From Eunapius fragilis (Eukaryota > Porifera > Demospongiae > Spongillida > Spongillidae): a stretch of DNA of 64,000 bases. The stretch lies in assembly GCA_963681505.1 (NCBI GenBank), contig OY811975.1:10180230-10244229 (forward strand), read 5' to 3'. Shown piece by piece: positions 24,501 to 41,199 of the stretch (its first letter is position 1; every line of letters begins with the position of its first letter). The notes below the pieces were generated by a model, which made no database searches, was not told the origin of the DNA, and was given only the letters and a program-made list of their open reading frames with translations. Both the position numbers and the translations under genes were made by a program.

Positions 24501-26982
24501 CTAGTATAGATACTATCAGTCCTGGTACAGATACCTCAGTCCTAGTACAGATACCTCAGTCCTAGTACAGATACCTCAGTCCTGGTACAGATACCTCAGT
24601 CCGGGTACAGATACCTCAGTCCTGGTATAGATACCTCGGTCCTGGTACAGATACCTCAGTCCTGGTACAGATACCTCAGTCCTGGTACAGATACCTCAGT
24701 CCTGGTACAGATACCTCAGTCCTGGTACAGATACCTCAGTCCTAGTATAGATACCTCAGTCCTGGTACAGATACCTCAGTCCTGGTACAGATACCTCAGT
24801 CCTAGTATAGATACCTCAGTCCTGGTACAGATACCTCAGTCCTGGTACAGATACCTCAGTCCTGGTACAGATACCTCAGTCCTGGTACAGATACCTCAGT
24901 CCTAGTACAGATACCTCAGTCCTGGTACAGATACCTCAGTCCTGGTACAGATACCTCAGTCCTGGTATAGATACCTCAGTCCTGGTACAGATACCTCAGT
25001 CCTGGTACAGATACCTCAGTCCTGGTACAGATACCTCAGTCCTGGTACAGATACCTCAGTCCTGGTACAGATACCTCAGTCCTGGTACAGATACCTCAGT
25101 CCTAGTATAGATACCTCATTCCTGATACAGATACCTCAGTCCTGGTACAGATACCTCAGTCCTAGTACAGATACCTCAGTCCTGGTACAGATACCTCAGT
25201 CCTGGTACAGATACCTCAGTCCTGGTACAGATACCTCAGTCCTGGTACAGATACCTCAGTCCTGGTACAGATACCTCAGTCCTGGTACAGATACCTCAGT
25301 CCTGGTATAGATACCTCAGTCCTGTTACAGAGACCTCAGTCCTAGTATAGATACTATCAGTCCTGGTACAGATACCTCAGTCCTAGTACAGATACCTCAG
25401 TCCTAGTACAGATACCTCAGTCCTGGTACAGATACCTCAGTCCGGGTACAGATACCTCAGTCCTGGTATAGATACCTCGGTCCTGGTACAGATACCTCAG
25501 TCCTGGTACAGATACCTCAGTCCTGGTACAGATACCTCAGTCCTGGTACAGATACCTCAGTCCTGGTACAGATACCTCAGTCCTAGTATAGATACCTCAG
25601 TCCTGGTACAGATACCTCAGTCCTGGTACAGATACCTCAGTCCTAGTATAGATACCTCAGTCCTGGTACAGATACCTCAGTCCTGGTACAGATACCTCAG
25701 TCCTGGTACAGATACCTCAGTCCTGGTACAGATACCTCAGTCCTAGTACAGATACCTCAGTCCTGGTACAGATACCTCAGTCCTGGTACAGATACCTCAG
25801 TCCTGGTATAGATACCTCAGTCCTGGTACAGATACCTCAGTCCTGGTACAGATACCTCAGTCCTGGTACAGATACCTCAGTCCTGGTACAGATACCTCAG
25901 TCCTGGTACAGATACCTCAGTCCTAGTACAGATACCTCAGTCCTGGTACAGATACCTCAGTCCTGGTACAGATACCTCAGTCCTGGTATAGATACCTCAG
26001 TCCTGGTACAGATACCTCAGTCCTGGTACAGATACCTCAGTCCTGGTACAGATACCTCAGTCCTGGTACAGATACCTCAGTCCTGGTACAGATACCTCAG
26101 TCCTGGTACAGATACCTCAGTCCTAGTATAGATACCTCATTCCTGATACAGATACCTCAGTCCTGGTACAGATACCTCAGTCCTAGTACAGATACCTCAG
26201 TCCTGGTACAGATACCTCAGTCCTGGTACAGATACCTCAGTCCTGGTACAGATACCTCAGTCCTGGTACAGATACCTCAGTCCTGGTACAGATACCTCAG
26301 TCCTGGTACAGATACCTCAGTCCTGGTATAGATACCTCAGTCCTGTTACAGAGACCTCAGTCCTAGTATAGATACTATCAGTCCTGGTACAGATACCTCA
26401 GTCCTAGTACAGATACCTCAGTCCTAGTACAGATACCTCAGTCCTGGTACAGATACCTCAGTCCGGGTACAGATACCTCAGTCCTGGTATAGATACCTCG
26501 GTCCTGGTACAGATACCTCAGTCCTGGTACAGATACCTCAGTCCTGGTACAGATACCTCAGTCCTGGTACAGATACCTCAGTCCTGGTACAGATACCTCA
26601 GTCCTAGTATAGATACCTCAGTCCTGGTACAGATACCTCAGTCCTGGTACAGATACCTCAGTCCTAGTATAGATACCTCAGTCCTGGTACAGATACCTCA
26701 GTCCTGGTACAGATACCTCAGTCCTGGTATAGATACCTCAGTCCTGGTACAGATACCTCAGTCCTGGTACAGATACCTCAGTCCTGGTACAGATACCTCA
26801 GTCCTGGTACACCTCAGTCCTACTAGTAACCTCAGCCACACACTCACACAAACATACACTCACTGTAGGACAAGAAGCTCACAAAAGAAGAGATCCTCAT
26901 GCATCATGACCTGTTTGCGGGTAGCCAGGCAACAGAGTTTGGAGAATACCTTATCAAGATCAAGAAGCATGATGAATTCTGA
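18093..26982 (+). CDS. reticulocalbin/calumenin-type six-EF-hand ER protein
   Basis: Eight exons join in phase to 327 codons plus stop: 18093-18156, 18261-18420, 18833-18919, 19780-19889, 22299-22439, 22743-22838, 23637-23848 and 26869-26982 (TGA 26980-26982). Exon 1 encodes a signal peptide ([18 protein letters not shown]). Exon 2 has the family hallmark [22 protein letters not shown] loops follow: [12 protein letters not shown] (canonical), [12 protein letters not shown] (Gly6 replaced by Leu), [36 protein letters not shown] and [12 protein letters not shown] (Gly6 replaced by Lys, split by the last intron). The protein ends KKHDEF, an HDEL-like ER retrieval signal. Human calumenin is 315 residues, so the length fits. 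The family binds calcium at low affinity in the secretory pathway. The introns are unusually rich in minisatellites, and one carries a palindromic transposon. Confidence 0.95.
18436..18512. repeat. TG microsatellite in intron 2 of the reticulocalbin gene
   Basis: About 33 TG units beginning 15 bp after the exon 2 donor, ending in TGCGTGTGCG. Confidence 0.95.
18529..18652. repeat. hairpin-forming inverted repeat in intron 2
   Basis: The left arm contains TCAATTGATTTGTCACTTAC and the right arm its complement with a 3-bp insertion (GTAAGTGATAACAAATCAAT). The arms are about 50 bp. It is probably a small MITE; no second copy was seen. Confidence 0.7.
19195..19498. repeat. 20-bp minisatellite in intron 3, about 15 copies
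   Basis: The unit is AGTAAGGTTGTACTGCCTAC with a GTGCTG variant in a few copies; the period is exactly 20. Each unit contains CTACAGTAAG, so it resembles a splice acceptor followed by a donor-like sequence. Confidence 0.97.
19890..19960. repeat. degenerate repeat that copies the intron 4 donor site
   Basis: The exon 4/intron 4 junction CCTATG/GTATGTCAGGTGACC is followed at once by TATATGGTATGTCAGG and AGGTCAGGTGACCCC. The same phrases continue at 22050-22190, on the other side of the transposon at 20297-21998. Confidence 0.75.
20297..21998. mobile_element. palindromic transposon family P, copy 2, in intron 4
   Basis: The ends are GGGTCATTCCTCCTCTTATG and the complement, flanked by TTAA on both sides (20293-20296 and 21999-22002). 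The arms of about 750 bp are nearly perfect complements. The centre is a 21-bp minisatellite. Phrases inside the arms (TGGTTTACGAA, GAATAATTAATT, GGCATCGAATTGAAG, AAAGGGTTAA) are shared with copy 1 at 13056-15100, so both belong to one diverged family. No transposase is present. TTAA duplications fit piggyBac or Kolobok-type insertion, but copy 1 has TATA. Confidence 0.88.
21077..21239. repeat. 21-bp minisatellite at the centre of the palindromic element
   Basis: The unit begins ATCGGTAGAGGGTCGCGGCA; about eight copies, one with a 2-bp loss. It lies at the tip of the hairpin formed by the two arms. Confidence 0.93.
22040..22190. repeat. GGTCAGGTGACC repeat, right part
   Basis: Irregular units (GTCAGGTGACCCTTATAGTA, GATCAGGTGACCCTTATGGT, ATGTCAGGTGG) of 20-30 bp. 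This is the continuation of the array that starts at the exon 4 donor and is split by the transposon. Confidence 0.75.
22591..22642. repeat. small hairpin in intron 5
   Basis: AAGGTGTTTCCGCACTA pairs with TAGTGCGGAAATGCCTT across an 18-bp loop. Possibly a very short MITE or the remnant of one. Confidence 0.6.
23141..23610. repeat. 23-bp CT-rich minisatellite in intron 6
   Basis: The unit is CACCATCACTACCTCACT followed by CCTCC, about 20 copies with some shortened units. It makes long false open frames of 200 codons or more ([15 protein letters not shown]) that run into the real exon 7 at 23637. Confidence 0.95.
24137..26834. repeat. 2.7-kb minisatellite with higher-order structure in intron 7
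   Basis: The unit is TCCTGGTACAGATACCTCAG (20 bp), about 134 copies. Variant units (CTGTTACAGAGACC; TCCGGGTACAG; CATTCCTGATACAG) recur in the same order. The CTGTTACAGAGACC marker sits near 24261, 24482, 25323 and 26344, so blocks of about 1020 bp (one shortened to about 840 bp) have been duplicated. It ends 34 bp before the last exon's acceptor. Confidence 0.97.
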
Positions 26983-27081
26983 AGAGACATGTGTGTATGT
27001 GTGCGTGTGTGTGACAATCAGAACAGTACTTGGTTAGGCCATACCTATGATGAAGCATGCGATATATTGCGTACATTATGT

Positions 27082-27087
27082 ATTAAA
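27082..27087 (+). promoter_or_regulatory. possible poly(A) signal ATTAAA for the reticulocalbin gene
   Basis: ATTAAA about 100 bp after the stop codon, followed about 20 bp later by a T/GT-rich stretch (CAACTTTTGTGCTCC). Confidence 0.4.
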
Positions 27088-27289
27088 ATTCCATGTGTCA
27101 ACTTTTGTGCTCCTTCCTGGAAAATTTAAATTTTTATAATATGTGCTAGGGCCCTTTTTGCTGCCTCCACTACTTTGTGTTGCGTAATTGTTTTGAAAGA
27201 TGCAATAACTTGTTTTGCTAAACACCTTGATGTACGGATAAGGGGGGTTTTAAGCACGGCTATGAACAAGGATTGTGTCCCACTTGAGG

Positions 27290-27737
27290 TGTCCACATAG
27301 TACCTATGTATATCTAAGGTGTCCGCATAGCACCTATGTATATCTAAGGTGTCCACATACCACATATGTATATCGAAGGTGTCCACATAGCACCTATGTA
27401 TATCTAAGGTGCATAGCACATATGTATATCTAAGGTGTCTACATAGCACATATGTATATCTAAGGTGTCTACATAGCACATATGTTTATCGAAGGTGTCC
27501 ACATAGCACCTATGTATATCTAAGGTGTCCACATAGCACATATGTATATCTAAGGTGTCTACATAGCACATATGTATATCTAAGGTGTATGCATAGCACA
27601 TATGTATATCTAAGGTGTCCACATAGCACCTATGTGTATCTAAGGTGTCTACATAGCACATATGTATATCTAAGGTATCTACATAGCACATATGTATATC
27701 TAAGGTGTCCACATAGCACCTATGTGTATCTAAGTGT
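27290..27737. repeat. 30-bp minisatellite, about 15 copies
   Basis: The unit contains TATGTATATCTAAGGTGTCC and ACATAGCACA. The period is 30, so it stays open in several frames on both strands (false proteins of about 130 codons with LDIHMCYVDT-like repeats). Minor variants alternate (CACCTATG/CACATATG). Confidence 0.95.
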
Positions 27738-28568
27738 CCACAGCCACTTATTCCAACATACATTTGGAATGATATGGGCGGAGCTGATTGGTACAGCCTG
27801 AAATAATGTGTGACTATCACATTCTCTTAGCAGGCACATACATGTATAACACACACATACACACATCTGCTAGCTCAGAGTTATATATTATTCCTCAAGC
27901 TATTCGCTTTTTGCCCCTTGCCAAGCTCAGACAATGCAGCAATCCTTAGTGGAACCTAGCTGCGATTTAGGTTTAAGTACTCTTTTATTTCAGATCATTG
28001 TTTCTCTCTCATCAGTTATTTATTTCCAAATCCAAGACATATTTCTAAGAATTCGGATGCACCCATTTTGTGGTTAGGTTCTTCACTGTAGAATTGCAGT
28101 GCCCAGCTGATAAGCAGAATTAATAATTAATATCACATAGTACGGTCTTGAATGCAGCATTCTATGCAATCGTTTTTTTTTTTTTTTGCATCTCTCCACA
28201 CTTTGAAAAGACAAGTTGTATCATTTGATGGCTCATGTTGTGTTATTCAGTGGCATGCACCTTATATCTCCAAGGCCTACACGCCAATATATTCCTGAAA
28301 TGAAACTGATTTTCTATCATCCTTTGTCACTTCATGCTTAATTTACCAATTGTCGATTTCAATTTATTATCCCATCCTTGGTCCGTATGATGTAAAATAT
28401 TAGATACAGTTATTAAATAACGTATTTTTCACACTGCGCAACATTATTTAGATTCTTTTAGAAGTCAAAAATGAACACTGGTCGTTGTATAAGGGGTTAA
28501 CGAATATATAATGGAGCAACCTTCTTAGGTCTCATGTAATGATGACGTTAAACATGCATGTATGTCTA
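27738..28568. other. spacer with no supported gene
   Basis: AT-rich sequence with a 15-bp T run near 28172. Nothing else recognised. Confidence 0.6.
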
Positions 28569-28763
28569 TACAGGGTGATTGGAAAGTCGCGCAAAATCTT
28601 TGAATTCGTAGAACTGGTATAACTCCAGAGCTGAGTATGGAAAAATTATTCTATTGAACCAAAAAACATACCAGTGATTAATATAATTAGTAGTTTTAAA
28701 AGTTACTGCTAAATGTTCAATTCTGGAGTTGTACCATTTTGCGCGACTTTCCAATCACCTGTA
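28569..28763. mobile_element. mariner-like MITE with TA duplication
   Basis: The ends are CAGGGTGATTGGAAAGTCGC and GCGACTTTCCAATCACCTG, each bordered by TA. The length is about 190 bp between the TA pairs. CAGGGTG termini and TA duplication are typical of Tc1/mariner derivatives. No transposase is encoded. Confidence 0.85.
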
Positions 28764-28960
28764 TATGATGCAATGGAGATGCCCACTTCATCTATAGTTT
28801 TATATTTAGACCCTATCCGTGAGCAAAGTGGGTGAAAATGGCCAAAATTTGGGGAAAGTGTAAAATATAAAATGTCCGTTGACGATTATTTTTTTGACAC
28901 TGGATTTTATTACTATAATCATTGAGACACGTACTGGTGTTATCAGTGTGAGGACCGAAG

Positions 28961-30498
28961 TAGTCTCGTACCCAGACCCATGTTATCACAGCTACGGGTA
29001 GATTACATCATCGCTACGTGAAAAGTGGGTCTGGTAAAATCCTATACTCCATCTTCCCCAGAATGTTTGGAAACCAATCAGATTTGAGGTTTGCGTTATT
29101 TGTCCATTATCGTGCGATTAATTAGCAATAACCGACGCAGAGAGAGAGAGAGAGAAGTTGAAAGAAAAGCAGCTAGTTATATACATGGTGTTTGCGAAAG
29201 AATGCAACGCTTTAAAACTTCTATAACTCAGGATTGAAATTAATTAACTGCTTGATTTCTTTAACATATGTTGCAGTAGTTAGGCAAATACAAATAATCC
29301 AATTAGATTTCAATTATTATAAGCGGTTAAGTAACTGTATCAAATCCCTCATAAATCAAAATATTCAAAGCCCTTTATTAACAAAGTTATTCAAGATTGT
29401 GGTTTGCGATAATTGAAATAATAAGTAACACAAGATCTAGATATACGGTGGAACAGTACTGATTTCAAGTTCCTAGGTTCAATAGTGAGTCACATTTAAG
29501 ACCATCATTTGCTTTAAAGTTATTAAAGTTGAAGCTGTAATGTGGTAAATATTTTTAATAACCATCATAAATGATCCAGTATAACTACTTGATTTGGTAA
29601 TGGTTATTTAATGGTGCGTTATTAAAACTCAAAGTTAATAAAAACGTAGTGGTCATATAGCTTTTTCAAGTTTGATTTTTTGTTTTGAATATTAACTAGT
29701 AAAACGCCAATCAAATTTCATACTTTTTCAAAGTCTCATCAATTCTATTCTGCAGTTTATAAATCACGTTATTAATTAAAAGTTGTCGTACATTGTTTTC
29801 AGTTTAGTTAATTGCAAGCTATTTGATTTTATCTTTTGAACGGCTAAAGATAAACGAATTGTAACAATGCGGTTCGTATTTGACTAAAGTGGTTATTGTA
29901 GGTTCATAAATTCATTTAGATTGACAATCCTATTAATGAATTATATTCATTTTAAAGCGTTGCGCTCTTTTGCAAAGACCCTGTATAAGAAGCAGAATGG
30001 GCGCGATGATTGATTTTTTATTGGACGTTCTTTGTACTAACAGTGGTTTAGAACACCTTACAAAGCCCCTACTAAGCTTACTAACAGCAGTACAGGACAG
30101 GGTAGGTTGAACACAATTTCGTGGTTTGATGACTGTCCAATCTTCGAACGGCACGCTCGATGGTAATTGACGCTTGCTACGCATGCACCTGTTATATCAA
30201 AAGCTGTAGTAGTATACTCGGTGAGTGTTTTACCACTAGCTAGCTGGTTATATGAAGAACGCTCATCGGGGGTCAATATTAATTTACAATGAAACTAGTC
30301 GACCCAGAAGACGCCATTTTCGGGTGCCAAACAACATGATGTAACGTATATGAACGACTAAATAGTTTACGTGCGTATTTATGTAAATGACATTCATGCT
30401 GCGTCTTATGATTCATTATATAATTGCTGGACAGAAGGACTAACTTTTCACGTAGCGATGATGTAATCCTGAACATTTGGGTCTGGGTACGAGACTAG
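28961..30498. mobile_element. longer TIR element of MITE family B with nested insertion
   Basis: The left end TAGTCTCGTACCCAGACCCA and the right end (complement, TGGGTCTGGGTACGAGACTA) match family B at 9860. Further in, both ends share GATTACATCATCGCTACGTG and AAAAGT. The flanks are GGACCGAAG (28952-28960) and GAACCGAAG (30499-30507), a 9-bp duplication with one mismatch. The interior of about 1.4 kb is AT-rich, has no recognisable transposase and contains another TIR element (29182-29985). Confidence 0.75.
29182..29985. mobile_element. mariner-like TIR element nested in the family B element
   Basis: The left end CATGGTGTTTGCGAAAGAAT and the right end (complement of CAGGGTCTTTGCAAAAGAGC) are both followed inward by GCAACGCTTTAAAA and bordered by TA. 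About 800 bp, AT-rich, no transposase. Confidence 0.75.
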
Positions 30499-30687
30499 AA
30501 CCGAAGGTCGGCTCGAAGCTACAGACACGCTGGCGTGTGGGAGAGTCCAAATCGGCGAAAACCGATTTTTGATCGTGAAATACACTTCTTTTGAACTTTT
30601 GACCTTAGGATTGTTTGCTACAAAGTAAACTTGTTCAGTGCTTTTTACACACCTGTATAGTCAATTTATAAAATGATGGGTGCTAAT

Positions 30688-30749
30688 AGTCGGGCGGGCC
30701 CTACCACCGCGTTTGGTCGACCAAACGCGGTGGTAGGGCCCGCCCGACT
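30688..30749. repeat. perfect 62-bp palindrome without a spacer
   Basis: AGTCGGGCGGGCCCTACCAC reads into CGCGTTTGGTC and then its exact complement, centred on GTCGAC at 30718/30719. All 31 positions per arm pair. It is GC-rich in an AT-rich neighbourhood. GGGTGCT occurs just outside both ends. Confidence 0.95.
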
Positions 30750-31519
30750 CGGGTGCTTTCGCGCGTATACGCACGCGTACAGGAGGTGTACATACGATAT
30801 ATATCGTTCCTCTATAGTTGACATGGCTGACTCGGTGCATGAAGCTCCAGTCGTATCAAGGGTTATATAGATCATATTATGTAGCTGGCAATCATTCACT
30901 AATCCACCATCCAGCATGCCTATATATAGCTACAGGCGAAAATAATGGCCGCGTATGTATAAACATGCCGCACAGGCGGTATACAGATGGGCCACTGCAG
31001 GATCTATGGCACCACACGCGCATCCACATCTCTTGCAACTGCTTTAACACAATAGACACGATCCGACTTGCATGTAAGTAGTGCCCTTCAGGATTCGCGA
31101 AGGCGGATCCGTAACAAGGTTTTTCAATTATTGATGGCAATTAGTTAACCTCCGACGTCCTCCTGTACCCCACTAGACTTCAGCGTTAGTTTGTGATCTA
31201 AAGGCATTGATTTGAATGATGATACGAGTTTTTTTTTTCTAAAGAGGTAAGTTAATAAGTAGGCATAGTTTTATATTTAATATTGGCATTTATAGTCCAA
31301 TGTTGAGATGCACCGACCCGATTTATTAAAAGCACGCACATCTCGTTCTGCAAGGATGTTTTTTTATAAGACTGAACTGTTGTGTGATATTCCATTCGTC
31401 GCTGTACTACACTGACAGCAAAAATCTGTCATAGTATTGCTAGCGGACCTTTTGGTTTTTTAGTTTCCACCTAAACCTGACCCAGATCATACACGGATGC
31501 GTAATCCCATTGGACGACC
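30750..31519. other. spacer left of the SRCR inverted duplication
   Basis: No gene supported. Short open frames around 30820-31140 have no recognisable domain. Confidence 0.5.
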
Positions 31520-31796
31520 AGTTGGTTAAATGGATTTAATTTTGCAATAGCTGAATAACTGAACAGAATCCGTTCATCTACTGTAGCAGTCAAAAGAGAG
31601 CAATGCTATGTGTATAGTTCATCTACAACAAAAGTCTGCTATAATTACTAAACTCTCTGGCAAGGTAGCAGTTTTACCTTAATGGGGGAAAGAAGAGAAT
31701 ATAAATAGACATACAAAAATACAACCAATCTTATGCATGTGGATTTGCTGGGCATACAGTAACTGGTTGGCATGCAAAGCACAAATTTATATTAGG

Positions 31797-34573
<2,777 letters not shown>

Positions 34574-34690
34574 TTCCTAGGTGTGCTGTGTGCGGAGTAT
34601 GCTCAAACTCTGTTTAACTAGTTGCCAAAATAGTTTCCTTATGTGGCTTCCTTCACTGTACCCTCTATCTAAAAGGTCGAGTTAGCCGAG

Positions 34691-36044
34691 CGTTTAGTAC
34701 AAACTAAGGTTATTTGTAACAATCGATGCATGTGGCGTCTGCATTCTACGGCATGCACGGATAATTTAAGTTGACGTATCATGATCGCATGCCCTCCTCC
34801 CCGCGCATACTATATCACACTGTCGCTTGCACGAACGTGATATGGCGCTAGTGAGAAGTAACAGAATCGTAAAATTTGAAGTCGAGAATAATCTGATATG
34901 CAGATCAAAGAAGAGTTGGGTGATCGCTAGTTTTTCTAATCTGCAGCCATGCAGGTGCACGTGAATCCCAACACCCCACCCGGGCCCCTTCACCCCTGTC
35001 GGAGTTTATATTGTCCCCCTGGAAAAAGTGTCTCCACGGACACTGTGTCCTAGGATATAATGTCCCCCGGACGATCTAACCTAGGATATTGTGTTCCCCC
35101 TAGGCTAGTTTGTCCCCTCCCCAAGAGCACAGTAATGTTATTAAAATGTTATACAAGCGGGTTAACTAACAGATTGGCTAGACGCAACGCGGGTTTTCAG
35201 TGTCTCGTTCACGGCTGCTATCCAGTCGTATACAGAAAGATCAGAAACGCTCACTCAGAAGAAGCGCAAACCAAACATTGCGAAAAGTAACAGCTCACAC
35301 ATTGCGAAAATAAGCCCCATTCATTGTAGTGTTAGGCCAGGGTTAGTGTTCTTTGCGTGACCCAATCGATCGCTGCAACTCAGCGCTAATGAGTTCACGC
35401 CGTCCAGGAATCTCATTAGATGGTAGTTTTAATTAAACCGCCCACCTGTTGATCACACAGATTTTTATTTTTTAACATGTACTTTAACCCTTTAGCTGAG
35501 GAGAAAACACCTGAACGGGAATGCATGCGTGCAATTAACGTTTTTCTTCTTATAGCATGTATTGTCTATGTCCGTGGTGATTAAGGCATGCAGCTTGCGT
35601 ATTTCCCCAGCAGCTATATACATGTATCACCCAGAGAGCAAAAGTGGCATAAAAATGCTGCAACAACCCATATATGTAAACCATCTATATTAACCATGCA
35701 TGTTGAGCAGATACACACATGAAGTACATGTACGTATGTGCAATGTGCATCTTGTGCACGTGATATAGCCTGTGTGCGAAAGTGATGTGATAACAGCTCA
35801 ATAAAACAATAACTGCATCTTACCATAGATAGGATCATGTTCTACAAGTGGGCGCGTGCACGGGTATAATAATGTCAAATCCCACACCTACCAAGCCTAA
35901 TCGACACGTCCTAAACACTGCACGGAGCGGAGGGGGGAGGCACTGAGGTGATCCGTGCCATATAGAACCCAGACGCGCGTCGCTCCTACGTCATGCACAT
36001 GAATCACAATTGTTCCAATTAACCTCTATACTAATCGCACGACT
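34691..36044. other. unique spacer between the two head-to-head SRCR copies
   Basis: About 1.35 kb that is not part of the inverted arms. At 35010-35115 phrases such as TTGTCCCC, CCTAGGATAT and GTCCCCC recur several times, the remnant of some dispersed repeat. No gene supported. It would be the shared upstream region of both copies. Confidence 0.6.
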
Positions 36045-36100
36045 AACTCGACCTTTTAGAGGGTGCAAGGAAGCCACATGAAGAACTATTTCAGCAACTG

Positions 36101-36108
36101 TATATAAA
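36101..36108 (+). promoter_or_regulatory. TATA box of the intact SRCR gene
   Basis: TATATAAA lies 49 bp before the ATG at 36157, within AACTGTATATAAACAG. The aligned position in the left copy reads AACTAGTTAAACAG, so the box is lost there. Confidence 0.6.
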
Positions 36109-36156
36109 CAGACTATCGAATAGTTTGAGCATACCCCGAACACAGCACCCTTGGAA

Positions 36157-39843
<3,687 letters not shown>

Positions 39844-40125
39844 CCAAGTATGAATTTGTGCTTTGCATGCCAACCAGTTACTGTATGCCCAGCAAATCCA
39901 CATGCATAAGATTGGTTGTATTTTTGTAGTTCTATTTACATTCTCTTCTTTCCCCAATTAAGGTAAAACTGCTACCTTGCCAGAGAGTTTCGTAGTTATA
40001 GCAGACTTTTGGTTGTAGATGAACTATACACATAGCATTGCTTTCTTTTGACTGCTACAGTAGATGAGCTGATTTTGTGTAGTTACTCAGCTATTGCAAA
40101 ATTAAAGCCATTTAACCAACAAGTC

Positions 40126-40645
40126 ATTATGCATGCAATTACCATTGTGAGAACTATAAACGAAGTGATGGCATCTCTATTGCTGCACACACCAGTAAAC
40201 ATAGTCCTACATGAATGTTTAATGTCATCATTACATAATGTGACTTATGTTATGTGGTTTCATATGACATTGGACGCAAATATTTGGCTTCTAGCTTGAA
40301 AATCTAAATAATGTTGTCCAGTGGTAATAGATCTAGAGGTGTAAAATACATTATTGTAGCAACAAAATATTTTGCATCATGATTTATTAACAACCATATC
40401 TATTGTTTTATATTTTGCGGACCAAGGATGGATAAATAAAACATGTAGTGACGTGAAACACAATATGGATGATATATATAACATCATTTGGTCCTAGCGC
40501 GTACATATTTGGAGATATAAGTAACACAACATGTTGTGATGTGAGAGGCATCTAATGTCAGGAACCTGTGTGTAAAATTGTGTGTCAGGCATAAACCCTT
40601 ATTAGGCAAGGTGTATGAAAAAATATGCGTCTTCACAGGATCAAA
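40126..40645. other. spacer with no supported gene
   Basis: AT-rich sequence after the SRCR duplication. AATAAA at about 40435 could serve the SRCR gene but is nearly 600 bp after its stop. Nothing else seen. Confidence 0.5.
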
Positions 40646-40772
40646 TCAATCTATGGCTTGTGTTATTCAAGTGGTCAGCTCTTCAGATACACTAGCTGTC
40701 CACTAAACACCAATGATTGTCCTCCAGGTGTAAGGAGGTGACCCACTTCTCTTCCATAAACCAAACATCTCA
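40646..40772 (-). pseudogene. death-domain exon fragment
   Basis: The minus strand reads FGLWKRSGSPPYTWRTIIGV then a TAG (40703-40705), followed by TASVSEELTT. This closely matches the last exon of the kelch-death gene at 43607-43917. Nucleotide similarity continues into the 3' flank (TTATTAGGCAAGGTGTATG). Internal stops show it is dead. Confidence 0.8.
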
Positions 40773-41199
40773 CCAAGAGGATGTATAAGTAAACCTAGCG
40801 GGGTATCAGACATTGCAATAATGGCACAATGCTAGTTCAAGACCACAGATGAGCATATACCTATAAGAGCGACACACATTGGTGTTTGGCAAGGAGTAGA
40901 TCAGCAATTTCGGGCAGCCAGTAGAGTCCCCATCAAATTTGCTCACAGCCGCGTGCCTCAACCTGTCGTAAAAGAGGAATGGGCTTCGGCAAGCACTGCA
41001 CTCGAGCCAGCCACCAGCCTTTGGGTTCTTGTTAGGCTTCCTGTGAGGCACTAGGTCCAATGAGAATACTGGTGGGTGTGTTGTAGCACTGTTGCTCTGC
41101 TCCATCATTGATCCCTTAGCTGAGCTGCAATAATTGAGCTGGCTTCGAACCCTGCTTACTAAGGCCTCCTGTATTCATCCACTTTTTCAGGCTGTGACA

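Noticed and set aside
24137..26834. CRISPR-like array (regular 20-bp spacing)
   Set aside because: Head-to-tail tandem repeat without unique spacers, in an animal intron.
27126..27820. Overlapping frames with CYVDTLDIHM repeats on both strands
   Set aside because: A 30-bp minisatellite is open in several frames by its period; no unique flanking coding sequence.
36151..36156. In-frame TTG upstream of the SRCR gene start
   Set aside because: ATG at 36157 aligns with the ATG of the twin gene (34571-34573) and starts the signal peptide.
41140..41165. tRNA-like GGTTCGAA box (minus strand) and a similar one near 1605
   Set aside because: No pairing T-stem, no acceptor stem and no A box at the right distance.
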